This document shows, in pieces, positions 1 to 8,985 of a DNA stretch of 64,000 bases. Both the position numbers and the translations under genes were made by a program. Below the pieces are notes generated by a model. It was not told the DNA's origin and did no database searches. It saw only the letters and a list, made by a program, of their open reading frames with translations. The stretch covers positions 1,488,001 through 1,552,000 of the forward strand of contig NZ_CP051204.2 in assembly GCF_012516375.2 (NCBI RefSeq), given 5' to 3'. Source of the DNA: Chitinophaga oryzae. Its GTDB lineage: Bacteria; Bacteroidota; Bacteroidia; Chitinophagales; Chitinophagaceae. How positions within the stretch are numbered: position 1 is the first letter of the stretch; every line of letters starts with the position of its first letter.

Positions 1-1077
1 TACGATGTCATCGAACAGGATGGTGTAGTTTTGGCTGCCATCGCCTTGTGTGCCGTTGTCCAGGAAGAAGAGGATGTTCTGTAATTTTTTGTTGTTATCC
101 GTGATTTTACCGCTGAAGTCGAACGTCAGTTCTTCCCAGGTATTGGCTTTGGTGGTAACGGCTTCCATGTTTTCCATAAAAGTATTGTCACCGCTTCTTT
201 CCAGTTGCAACAGTATGCGTAGCCCTGGCCGCCAGGAGTATACTTTCACCCTGAACTTTTTGTTACCGGTAAAATCTATCGGGCTGCTCATGCTGATGAA
301 ATTGCCTGCCCAGGTCTGGTCTTTCGTTTTGATGATTTTACCAACGGTGGCGCTGCTGTTGATACCGCCGGGATAGGGATTGGGTATTACTGTGGTGAGG
401 CTGCCGCCAAAATCGCCCCAGGCGTAGCTGACATCCGGTTGTTCAAATGTCATCGGCAGGGTGAGCGCGTTGTAGATGGTCACTTCTTTGGTGGCGGTGG
501 TGATGGCTGCGCCGCCGCTGAGCGCTTCCACTTTTACCTGGTATTTGCCGGCTTTGGCGTAGGTGTGTGTAACATGGGCACCTTCAGCGATCAACACCGG
601 TACTTCATTGGCCGCATCGCCGAAGTACACTTTATATCCTCCGGTCGCGTACAACGCCGCAGCCGACAGGGTAAGATCGTGCAGGTTGGCGTTGGCCGTG
701 ATGGTCAGGCTTTCAGGTGCCCGGAATGTTACAGCGAGTTGTTTGGTGGTTTCTGCTTTCTGGCCGGTGATGCCGCTGGCGATTACTTTCACCGGATAGG
801 TACCTTCCTTGTAGATATGGGTGGTGCTCTGCCCGGGAAGTACGCGCACAGGTTCGGTGGTGGCGTCCCCGAAATAAATATCGTAAGCGGTAGCGCCGGC
901 GCTGTTGGGCGTGATGGTCACAAGCCCGGAGTTATCGTCCGTGATGTTGAAATGGACGGCTTCGCCGGTGGGTGCTGTTCCTGTGTTGAGGAAGTCCGTA
1001 TCGTCGAAGTTGTCTTTAGTGCAGCCGCTGCCAATGGTGAAGAGCAGCAGCAGCGGTATATAGGTAAGTTTGTTCAT
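1..1077 (-). CDS. PKD-domain lipoprotein with a C-terminal carbohydrate-binding-like domain (3' end outside window)
   Basis: Reading the minus strand from an ATG at 1077 gives an open frame that runs off the window start (359 codons). It opens with a lipoprotein signal (hydrophobic stretch, then GSGC, Cys 19). Two PKD-like beta-sandwich repeats follow, about residues 40-118 and 122-200, each carrying a YFGD motif and a TYxVKV strand. From about residue 205 there is a jelly-roll-like domain (TFEQPD, WGDFGG, FDD) resembling carbohydrate-binding modules. It follows the SusD stop by 18 bp, in the slot usually held by SusE/SusF-type surface glycan-binding lipoproteins. I infer cell-surface glycan binding. 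PKD proteins at this place are common in laminarin-type loci, but the substrate cannot be read here. The start and frame are clear; the true C-terminus is unseen. Confidence 0.8.
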   Translation of the reverse strand, partial: MNKLTYIPLLLLFTIGSGCTKDNFDDTDFLNTGTAPTGEAVHFNITDDNSGLVTITPNSAGATAYDIYFGDATTEPVRVLPGQSTTHIYKEGTYPVKVIASGITGQKAETTKQLAVTFRAPESLTITANANLHDLTLSAAALYATGGYKVYFGDAANEVPVLIAEGAHVTHTYAKAGKYQVKVEALSGGAAITTATKEVTIYNALTLPMTFEQPDVSYAWGDFGGSLTTVIPNPYPGGINSSATVGKIIKTKDQTWAGNFISMSSPIDFTGNKKFRVKVYSWRPGLRILLQLERSGDNTFMENMEAVTTKANTWEELTFDFSGKITDNNKKLQNILFFLDNGTQGDGSQNYTILFDDIV

Positions 1078-1095
1078 GCGGTTGAAGTTTAACTG

Positions 1096-2595
1096 TTAAT
1101 AACCCGGATTTTGTTGCAGCTGGGAGATCTCAATTTCCCGTTGCGGAATAGGAAACAGTTCGTTTTTGCCTGCTTTGAAACCGGTGATGACAGTGGCGGC
1201 GCGGCCGGTGCGCACAAGGTCAAAGAAACGGTCGCCTTCCATGGCCAGCTCCAGCCGGCGTTCGTCCCAGATGGCCTGCCGCAGGGCTGTTCCGGAGGCG
1301 TTGACATCATGCAGGTTATCGCGGAAAGCCCGGCGCCGTACCCTGTTGAGGTAATCGCGGGCCCTGGCGTCGTTGGGCGTAGACGCACGGTTGTTGGCCT
1401 CTGCTGCCAGCAACAGTACTTCTGCAAAACGGATAGTGCGATAGTTGTTGAGATAATTGAGTTCTGTCTGGCCGGAAGTTTCTCCTTTGCGTGGCAGGTA
1501 TTTCTGGTTATACAGACCGGTGTTCTTATAAGGCGCTGCCTGGTAGGTGATGGTGAACTCGGGGTGCGCCGTCTTATAGGCTTCAATATCCAATACGGTG
1601 GCAGCTTTCCGCTGATCGCCGGCGGCATAGGCTTTGGCCAGCTCCTGGGTGGGCAGGTTGGTGCTCCATCCCGGTGCATAAGGGCTGCTACCGGTAAGAC
1701 CACGGATACCGCACTGTTGTACCGCGTAATTGCCTTGTCCGCGCGTGGCGGCGCCCCAGTTCCAATAGGGGAACAGGTTGGAATACTGGATCTCGAATAC
1801 GGATTCAGCGCCGTTTTCGCCGGACTGTAAAAAGATGTCGGCGAAATCAGGCATCAGCGTAAAAGGTCCATTTACCACATTCTCCAGTGTAGCAACGGCT
1901 GCGTCGAATTTATTCTGGTAGATCAGCACTTTTCCCAGCAGCGCCTGGGCGGCGTATTTGGTCACGCGGCCCGCCTGCGGATTGGAGTTAGGCAGTACAG
2001 CAATAGCGGCGTTGAGGTCTTTTTCTATCTGCGCATATACTTCGGCTTTGGGTGACCGTTGTAAGGTCCGCGAATCGGAGAGGTTAAGCCTTCTGTCAAA
2101 AAACAGGGGCACATCACCGAAAAATTTCACCAGGGTAAAATAATAGTAAGCGCGAAGGAAATACACTTCTCCGTAAAGTGCATCCTTGCCGGTGAAACTG
2201 ATGCTGTTGCCGGAAATGTTTTTGTCTTTATACTGGGTGAGATAATTGGCGCGGTTAATACCTTCGTAGGCCGACTTCCAGATCTCGGTAAAATAATCGT
2301 TGGCGGGCGTGTGGGTATAGTCGTCGATCTGTTGAAGCCCTAATACGTCGGAAGCATTTTCCCCGCCGGTAACGGCGTTGTCGGAGGCGATATCGCCGAT
2401 GGGGACGGTCTGGTTGAGCCACTGCAGCGGCGAATATACGCTGATCACCATGGTATTGTAATCATCGGAGGAGCGGAGGTAATCTTTCTCTGTCACGAGA
2501 AAATCTTCATGTGCGTCATAGTCTACCCACTTCTTGCAGGAAGAGAGCATGGCTACTATCACGAGCAATCCTGTTATATGCAGTAAGTTTTTCAT
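1096..2595 (-). CDS. SusD/RagB-family nutrient-binding outer-membrane lipoprotein
   Basis: 499 residues. A lipoprotein signal ends at Cys 20 (MLSSCKK). The body has the SusD pattern: an N-terminal helical TPR-like region (AYYYFTLVKFFGDVPLF, about 150-170) and a C-terminal segment with FAEVLLLAAEANNR and RRLELAMEGDRFFDLVRTG, ending in FPIPQREIEI. SusD proteins sit on the cell surface and form a lid over their SusC partner, delivering oligosaccharides. The gene starts 11 bp after the SusC stop and is followed 18 bp later by the PKD lipoprotein, so the three form one operon. The ligand cannot be named from sequence. Confidence 0.95.
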   Translation of the reverse strand: MKNLLHITGLLVIVAMLSSCKKWVDYDAHEDFLVTEKDYLRSSDDYNTMVISVYSPLQWLNQTVPIGDIASDNAVTGGENASDVLGLQQIDDYTHTPANDYFTEIWKSAYEGINRANYLTQYKDKNISGNSISFTGKDALYGEVYFLRAYYYFTLVKFFGDVPLFFDRRLNLSDSRTLQRSPKAEVYAQIEKDLNAAIAVLPNSNPQAGRVTKYAAQALLGKVLIYQNKFDAAVATLENVVNGPFTLMPDFADIFLQSGENGAESVFEIQYSNLFPYWNWGAATRGQGNYAVQQCGIRGLTGSSPYAPGWSTNLPTQELAKAYAAGDQRKAATVLDIEAYKTAHPEFTITYQAAPYKNTGLYNQKYLPRKGETSGQTELNYLNNYRTIRFAEVLLLAAEANNRASTPNDARARDYLNRVRRRAFRDNLHDVNASGTALRQAIWDERRLELAMEGDRFFDLVRTGRAATVITGFKAGKNELFPIPQREIEISQLQQNPGY

Positions 2596-2606
2596 GTTGT
2601 TATTTT

Positions 2607-5600
2607 TTACAGTTTGAAATCAACGCCTACAGACCATGTTCTTGCTTGCGGGTAGGCGCCGCGGTCCACGCCGGTGTTCATGATGAAGCCGGATATTTCC
2701 GGATCATAGCCGGAATAGTTCGTGAAGGTGAAAGCGTTTTTCACTTGTGCGTATACCCGTACCTGTGAGAAACCGGCTTTGCGGAAGAACGTGTTGGGCA
2801 GCGTATAGCCGAGCAGGATATTCTTGATTTTCACGAAAGAGCCGTCTTCCACGTAGCGGTCGGATGCCCGGATGTTGCTGTTGGCGTCTGTGAAAGAATA
2901 GCGGGGGTGGCGTGCATCGTTGGTGCTGCCGGGGCCCGTCCACCTCTCCAGTACATCACGGAACTTGTTGGTGTAGTTGGCGTTTCTTTCGTAGGCGCGG
3001 TATATGTCGTTGCCTACAGAAGCATAGGTGAACACGTTGAGGTCAAACTTTTTATAGGAGAGTGACAGGTTCCAACCCAGGGTGAATTTTGGGAAGGGGT
3101 TGCCGATCTCTGTTTTGTCTTTGTCGTTGATCACGCCGTCGCCGTTGACGTCCACGAAGCGGATGTCGCCGGGCTGGGCGCCGTCCTGCCGTGGAGCTTT
3201 GGCTATTTCGTCGGTGGACTGGAACAGGCCGGCTGTTTTGTAGCCGTAGAAGTACCCGGGCGCTTTACCTTTTTCGAAGCGGGTAACGTTCTGGGATACG
3301 CCGTTGAAGTAGTTGCCGCCCTGTATGAAGGCGGTGCCGTCTTCGTTGGTGGCTGTCACGACGTTGCGGGCGGTGGTGAAATTGACGTTGGTGCTCAGTT
3401 TCAGGTCGCGGCCGATATTTTCGTTGTAGCCTGCGGACAGTTCCACGCCACTGCTGCGGGTGGAGCCGATGTTGGACTCAGGCACCTGTGCGGTACCCAG
3501 GTAAAGGGATGGTTCAGACACAAACAGCAGTCCTTTTACTTCTTTTCTGAAATAGTCTGCTGAGACGGAGAATTTACTTTTATAGAAGGTGATGTCGAAG
3601 CCGCCGTTGAACTGTGTCTGTTTCTCCCAGGCCATACTGGGGTTGGCGTAGGAGGCAACGGTAGAACCGGGCACGAAGGAGTTGCCGAACGTATACCCGT
3701 TGTTGTTGCCATCGCCGTAGTTGGGGCCGCCGGTGACGATCTTAACGGGAGATGGTTTTACGTTTTCATTGCCCACGGTACCGTAGCTGCCCCTGATTTT
3801 CAGGAAGCTGATGAAATCCGAGCGGAAGAAATCTTCCTGGGAGGCTACCCACCCGGCGGAGCCGGAGAAGAAGTTGGCGTACGGGTTGTTCAGGCCGAAG
3901 GCGTAGGAACCGTCTCTCCTGGCGGTAAACGATGCAAGGTATTTGTCCCTGTAGTCGTAGTTGATCCTGCCGAAATAGGACAGGTTGCGACGGAAAGAGT
4001 AGTAGTTGCTGTTCGTGCGTGCGTTGAGGTTAGGGGCCACATCGCCGCGGGGATCGCGTACCTGTGTGGCTACACCGTTGATGACGGTATCACGGAAGTA
4101 AATCACGCCGGCGGTATTGGTACCGGTGGCGGCGCTGAGGTCTGCAAAGGCCCAGGAGTTGAAAGGCACATCCTGCGCGGTGGCGGTGATGCCGTTAGCG
4201 GTGGTTTTATACATGGCGCCACCGGCTACCACATCAAAATGATGGTGCTGTTTTACATTGAAATTATAGTTGGCGAATGCTTCGGCGGTGAAGCTGAAGT
4301 TGCCTTCTTTGGTTTGTGATACGTTGTTATGGGTGCTGGTGGCGATGCCGCCAAGGCCGTTTTTTGTCACCACCGGCATACCGTCGGCCGTCATGGTGTT
4401 TTCCACATTGAGCGGACCGTAGAACACCAGCGGGGTGAAGGTTTTGCTGGTATTATCCCAGCTGGTGTAGCCGAAGCGGCCGGTCAGCTTAAGGTCTTTG
4501 ATCACCTCATACTGCAGTTCCGCTTTGCCATACAGCTTGTTGCCGTTGTTCAGGTTGTAGGTATTTTCCAGTTTGGTCAGCGGGTTGAAGATCTCCGACA
4601 GCAGCAGGTTACTGAAGCTGTATTTGCCCGTGGTGTTGGGTACATCATTATATACGGGCACGGTAGGATCGAAGTTGAGCGCGCTGCCGATGATGGAATT
4701 GAAGGAGTTTTCCTGTATCCCTTTGCTTTTGATGTTAACGTAACTGGTGTTCAGGATGAACTTCAGTTTACGGGTGAGGTCTACAGAAATGTTCGCGGTG
4801 ACGTTGATCCTTTTGAAATTGGATTTGCTGCCGCCGCCGGTGATGCCGTCCTGCGCGAGGTATCCGGCGGAGAGGAAGTAGGTCATCCGGTCGCTGCCGC
4901 CGCGGGAGCTGGCGTTGTAGTTCATGATGGGCGCCCTGTGGAAGATCTCTTTCTGCCAGTTGGTGCCGGCGCCCAGTTTGGCGAGGTCGGGGAAGATGAT
5001 GTTACCGCCGGAGGCTACGCTGCCTTCATTAATAATGGCGCCATATTCGGCTGCGTTTAACACCGGGATGGTTTTCAGCACTTCCTGTACGCCGTAGTTG
5101 GCGTTGATGGTCAGGTCCGGCTTCTGGTTCTTTTTACCGCCGCGGGTGGTGACCACGATTACGCCGTTGCCGCCTTTAACGCCATAGATCGCCGTGGTGG
5201 CGGCATCTTTCAATACGTTGATGGACTCAATGTCAGCGGCATTGAGGGCGTTCAGGTCGTCGAGCGACTGCATGGCGCCGTCGATGATCACGAGGGGATC
5301 GGTGCCGGTGTAGGAAGGGATACCCCTGATGAGCACTGTGGGCTTGGACCCGGGGGAGCCGCTCTGGATAACGTTTACCCCGGAGGCACGGCCCTGCAGC
5401 GCCTCTTCCGGTCTTACCGGGCGGAGGGCGGTGATGTCGTTGCCTTTAACGGTAGACACGGCGCCGGATACTTTGGTCACTTTCTGGGTGCCATAGCCTA
5501 CTACCAGTACTTCATTCAGGTCGCTGGGAGATGCCTGCAGGATGATATGCAGGGGGGCGGCAGTGATTGTTGCCTCCTGCTGTACAAACCCGATAGCGGA

Positions 5601-5822
5601 TACATGCAGGACTTTTTCACCCGGGAGAACGCTGATACGGAAGGTACCGTCCGGGTTGGCCGCTACCGCCGTCTTGCTGTTGCGGGACACGACGGATGCC
5701 CCGGGGATGGCTTCCCCTTTTTCATCAGTTACTTTACCGGTAACGGGAATGTTCTGAGCCCATGACATATTGGCAAAAAACAATAGTACAGGCATCAGCA
5801 TGCATGGAAGAAATTTTTTCAT
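2607..5822 (-). CDS. SusC/RagA-family TonB-dependent outer-membrane transporter
   Basis: 1071 residues. Signal peptide ending SWAQ, then a carboxypeptidase-regulatory-like beta-sandwich (VTGKVTDEKGEAIPGASV, about 26-100), a plug domain with the LNEVLVVGYGTQK box and the SusC signature around DIESINVLKDAATTAIYGVKGGNGVI, then a large beta-barrel ending in an aromatic-poor FKL terminus. It imports glycan fragments through the outer membrane with its SusD partner, powered by TonB. It is the first gene of the operon and is divergent from the Y_Y_Y sensor-regulator at 6082, the likely controller. No N-terminal STN domain is present, which fits control by that regulator rather than by FecR/sigma. 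Confidence 0.95.
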   Translation of the reverse strand: MKKFLPCMLMPVLLFFANMSWAQNIPVTGKVTDEKGEAIPGASVVSRNSKTAVAANPDGTFRISVLPGEKVLHVSAIGFVQQEATITAAPLHIILQASPSDLNEVLVVGYGTQKVTKVSGAVSTVKGNDITALRPVRPEEALQGRASGVNVIQSGSPGSKPTVLIRGIPSYTGTDPLVIIDGAMQSLDDLNALNAADIESINVLKDAATTAIYGVKGGNGVIVVTTRGGKKNQKPDLTINANYGVQEVLKTIPVLNAAEYGAIINEGSVASGGNIIFPDLAKLGAGTNWQKEIFHRAPIMNYNASSRGGSDRMTYFLSAGYLAQDGITGGGSKSNFKRINVTANISVDLTRKLKFILNTSYVNIKSKGIQENSFNSIIGSALNFDPTVPVYNDVPNTTGKYSFSNLLLSEIFNPLTKLENTYNLNNGNKLYGKAELQYEVIKDLKLTGRFGYTSWDNTSKTFTPLVFYGPLNVENTMTADGMPVVTKNGLGGIATSTHNNVSQTKEGNFSFTAEAFANYNFNVKQHHHFDVVAGGAMYKTTANGITATAQDVPFNSWAFADLSAATGTNTAGVIYFRDTVINGVATQVRDPRGDVAPNLNARTNSNYYSFRRNLSYFGRINYDYRDKYLASFTARRDGSYAFGLNNPYANFFSGSAGWVASQEDFFRSDFISFLKIRGSYGTVGNENVKPSPVKIVTGGPNYGDGNNNGYTFGNSFVPGSTVASYANPSMAWEKQTQFNGGFDITFYKSKFSVSADYFRKEVKGLLFVSEPSLYLGTAQVPESNIGSTRSSGVELSAGYNENIGRDLKLSTNVNFTTARNVVTATNEDGTAFIQGGNYFNGVSQNVTRFEKGKAPGYFYGYKTAGLFQSTDEIAKAPRQDGAQPGDIRFVDVNGDGVINDKDKTEIGNPFPKFTLGWNLSLSYKKFDLNVFTYASVGNDIYRAYERNANYTNKFRDVLERWTGPGSTNDARHPRYSFTDANSNIRASDRYVEDGSFVKIKNILLGYTLPNTFFRKAGFSQVRVYAQVKNAFTFTNYSGYDPEISGFIMNTGVDRGAYPQARTWSVGVDFKL

Positions 5823-5985
5823 ACGTGAGTCAGTTTTTACAGTTTCATACGGGAGAATGTCCGGCGATGATGCTGATCTTTCGTTTCAATTTTTTTAAAG
5901 ATTCCGTTAGGATTTTAGTTGACAGGAGTGTTGGTCTGGATGCAGTAAAATTATCGGATACCCTTTTCTGCCCAAACAAAAGCGG

Positions 5986-6057
5986 TACATCTCTACTACA
6001 TCACAATTCTTCAAAGAATTGATTTCCAATAAAAATCGACTACATCATTACTACATC
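5986..6057. promoter_or_regulatory. Phased TACATC repeat array upstream of the sensor-regulator
   Basis: TACATC occurs four times on the plus strand, at 5986-5991, 5997-6002, 6041-6046 and 6052-6057. The copies form two pairs. Within each pair the starts are 11 bp apart, and the pairs are 44 bp apart (second to third copy), so all lie on the same face of the helix. The first pair reads TACATCTCTAC then TACATCA, the second TACATCATTAC then TACATCA. The array lies in the divergent region between SusC (start 5822) and the regulator (start 6082). I infer a binding site for the LuxR-type HTH of that regulator; this is not demonstrated. Confidence 0.5.
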
Positions 6058-6081
6058 ATCCGAATTTTATATCTTCATTTT

Positions 6082-8973
6082 ATGAGAATATGGTGCTTGC
6101 TTATCTTGATATACCTATGCAGCCTGACCTGTACCGGACAAAACACTATAGGATTACCACAGATCATTAATTACAGCAAGAGCGATTTCAAGGCAGGGAC
6201 GCAGACCTGGGATATCCGGCAGGACAGCAGGGGTATGATGTACTTCGCGAATAATGAAGGAATGCTAACCTATGACGGCAGTCACTGGAACGCATACCCG
6301 TTGCCCAACAAAACCATCGTGCGTGCGCTGGCGATGGACAGCAACGACCGGGTATATGCCGGCGGGCAGGACGAAATAGGCTATTTTGAAAGGGGGGCCA
6401 ATGGCGTATTGACCTATACTTCTTTAAAAAAATTACTGCCAAAATCGCAGAACAGGTTTGCAGACATCTGGAGGATAGAGCTCTTCGGGGAGTCGGTTTT
6501 TTTCCAGGCTTCGGACCGGCTGATGGAATTCCATAACAACAGCATCAAAGTATATCCCACCACCAGCGAGTGGATGTACCTCCGGAAGGTGGGCAATAAA
6601 TTATATGCGCAGGACAAGGCCAATGGCCTGCTGCGGCTGGAGCGTCATGAATGGCTGCCGGTCAATACCGGGGAGCCGCTGAATAATGTGCTGATCTCCG
6701 GTATGATGGAAATTGGCCGGGACAGCCTGTTGATCACCACGCAGACGCACGGGCTTTTTCTCGTTCGGCCGGACGGTTCGCTGCAAAAACAGGACAGCCA
6801 TCTGCCGGCAGGCGTTAATCTTTCTGTGTGTACCCGCATCAATGCCGGTGAGCTGGTAGCTGCTACTACGGCCGAAGGCTGCCTGGTGATGGACTTTGCA
6901 GGGCGTATTGTACAGAAGATCTCCCGGACGGAGGGGTTGCAGAACAATAATGTGCTCAGCGTCTTCCTGGATAAAAACAACAACCTGTGGGCAGGATTAA
7001 ATAACGGGATCAGTTTTATCGCTTACAATGCGGCGATAAAATATATAGGTCCCAGTAAAACGAACGAAGTGTCCGGTTATTCGGCCCGTATTTATAAAGG
7101 GCAGCTGTATATCGCCACGTCAGACGGGGCGTATTACGTGCCCTTGTCCGGCAGCGGCGACCTGAGTTTTTCCAAGGGCGATTTTGTACGGATGGAGGGC
7201 AGTCAGCATGAGGTATGGCGGCTGGACGAAGTGAACGGTCGCCTGTTGATAGGGCAGCATATCGGCAGTTTCGAGGTAAAAGACCATGTTATTCAGCCGC
7301 TGGCTTACGGGTTGGGCACGTGGTTGTTTAAGCCGATGACATCGGTGTACCCGGCAACGGAAGTGCTGGCAGGCACCTATGCCGGGGTGCGGATGCTGGG
7401 GTTTGAGCAGGGCCGTTTTACGGATAAAGGCGTAGTGCCGGGGCTGCAGGAGTCTATCCGCTTCCTGGAGATCGACAACAATAATGTGATATGGGCATCG
7501 CACCCTTACCGGGGCGTGTACCAGCTGCAGCTGTCGGCCGACCGTAAAATGCTGACAGCGCATTTGTTTACCGACAGCGCGGGCCTGCCCTCTGCGTTGA
7601 ATAACTTTGTTTTTAAAATCAGGAACCGTGTGGTGTTTGGTACCGCGAAGGGGGTATACGAATTTGACGCCGCTGCCGGCAGGTTTGTTCCTTCTGCTTT
7701 CCTGCGGTCTGTCTTTGGCACTATGGAGATACGGTATCTGAACGAAGATGCAGACGGTAACCTTTGGTTTTGCAGCGGGAAGAAAATCGGGGTGGTCGAT
7801 TTCCGTCGTCCGTCGGGAGGCCAGCCGTTCACTATTACTTATATCCCGGAGCTGGACGGTAAGATATTAATGGGTTTTGAAAACATCTACCCTTATAATA
7901 AAGAGAATATTTTCATCGGTTCGGAGAAGGGGATGATCCATCTGAACTATGAAAAATATGCCGGCAGCCAGCAGCAGGTGCGTATTATTATGGGGCAGGT
8001 GAGGGCGCTGGGTAAATCGGACAGCCTGATTTTCGGTGGTTATTTCCGCCGGACGGAAGCCGGTTTTGTACAGGATGAAAAGGAGGCGCCGGCGTTGCCG
8101 AAGAGTTACAACTCTTTTCATTTTGAATACAGTTCCCCGGCTTACGGGCTGCAGAATAATATAGAATACAGCTATCAGCTGGAAGGATACGACGGGCGCT
8201 GGTCGGCATGGTCGTCGAAGTCGGAGAAAGACTATACGAATCTGCCGGATGGGCAGTATATTTTTAAAGTCAAGGCGAGGGACAACCTGGGGCATGAGTC
8301 GGTGGCTTTGCGTTATCACTTCAGTGTGTTGCCGGCATGGTATAAAACCGTGTGGGCGTACCTGGTATATGTGTTGTTGCTGGCGGGTGTGCTGTACCTG
8401 TTGTACCGCTGGCAGCAGCGGAACCTGGCGGTGCAGCAGCGTAAGTTCGACGAGGAGCAGGCCCGGCTGAAATACATCCATCAGCTGGAGCTGGAGAAAA
8501 ACGAGAAAGAGATCATAGCGTTGCAGAACGAGAAACTGGCCAACGAGATCCGTTTCAAGAACAATGCGCTGGCCGATGCGTCGTTGCACCTGGTGGAAAA
8601 AGGCGATGCGCTGGTGAAGGTAAAGGACATCCTGGCGAGTGTGTACAAGAAGAACGACAATAACCCGGAGATACGCAATGCTTTGCTGTTGTTGAATGAT
8701 GTAGAGAAGAACAATGCCAACTGGGAGCAGTTTGCCTCGCATTTCGATGAGATTAATAATAATTTTCTGAAGAAGCTGAAGGACCGTTATCCGGTGCTGA
8801 CCAATACCGATCTGAAGTTGTGTGCTTATTTGCAGCTGAAACTTTCCAGCAAGGAGATAGCGCAGCTGATGGCGATATCCGTGCGTGGGGTGGAGATCAA
8901 GCGCTATCGGCTGCGGAAGAAGCTGAACCTGCCTACTGAGCAGCAGATGACCGATTTTTTTCATACCATTTAA
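6082..8973 (+). CDS. One-component sensor-regulator: beta-propeller repeats, Y_Y_Y domain, LuxR-type HTH
   Basis: 963 residues from the ATG at 6082, chosen because it gives a proper signal peptide (MRIWCLLILIYLCSLTCTGQ); an upstream in-frame ATG adds 21 residues without a sensible leader. The N-terminal ~650 residues carry repeats of the reg_prop kind (TWDIRQDSRGMMYFANNEG, NNLWAGLNNGISF) predicted to form periplasmic propellers. A Y_Y_Y domain follows (FHFEYSSPAYG to YIFKVKARDN), then one membrane helix (VWAYLVYVLLLAGVLYLLY), a coiled coil, and a C-terminal HTH (TDLKLCAYLQLKLSSKEIAQLMAISVRGVEIKRYRLRKKL). There is no histidine kinase or receiver, so it would sense in the periplasm and bind DNA directly. 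It is divergent from the SusC operon, its most likely target. Confidence 0.9.
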   Translation: MRIWCLLILIYLCSLTCTGQNTIGLPQIINYSKSDFKAGTQTWDIRQDSRGMMYFANNEGMLTYDGSHWNAYPLPNKTIVRALAMDSNDRVYAGGQDEIGYFERGANGVLTYTSLKKLLPKSQNRFADIWRIELFGESVFFQASDRLMEFHNNSIKVYPTTSEWMYLRKVGNKLYAQDKANGLLRLERHEWLPVNTGEPLNNVLISGMMEIGRDSLLITTQTHGLFLVRPDGSLQKQDSHLPAGVNLSVCTRINAGELVAATTAEGCLVMDFAGRIVQKISRTEGLQNNNVLSVFLDKNNNLWAGLNNGISFIAYNAAIKYIGPSKTNEVSGYSARIYKGQLYIATSDGAYYVPLSGSGDLSFSKGDFVRMEGSQHEVWRLDEVNGRLLIGQHIGSFEVKDHVIQPLAYGLGTWLFKPMTSVYPATEVLAGTYAGVRMLGFEQGRFTDKGVVPGLQESIRFLEIDNNNVIWASHPYRGVYQLQLSADRKMLTAHLFTDSAGLPSALNNFVFKIRNRVVFGTAKGVYEFDAAAGRFVPSAFLRSVFGTMEIRYLNEDADGNLWFCSGKKIGVVDFRRPSGGQPFTITYIPELDGKILMGFENIYPYNKENIFIGSEKGMIHLNYEKYAGSQQQVRIIMGQVRALGKSDSLIFGGYFRRTEAGFVQDEKEAPALPKSYNSFHFEYSSPAYGLQNNIEYSYQLEGYDGRWSAWSSKSEKDYTNLPDGQYIFKVKARDNLGHESVALRYHFSVLPAWYKTVWAYLVYVLLLAGVLYLLYRWQQRNLAVQQRKFDEEQARLKYIHQLELEKNEKEIIALQNEKLANEIRFKNNALADASLHLVEKGDALVKVKDILASVYKKNDNNPEIRNALLLLNDVEKNNANWEQFASHFDEINNNFLKKLKDRYPVLTNTDLKLCAYLQLKLSSKEIAQLMAISVRGVEIKRYRLRKKLNLPTEQQMTDFFHTI

Positions 8974-8985
8974 CCTGTAAATGAT

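Noticed and set aside
439..1092. 217-codon plus-strand frame near the window start
   Set aside because: It is antisense to the PKD lipoprotein, whose minus-strand frame has a signal peptide and recognisable domains.
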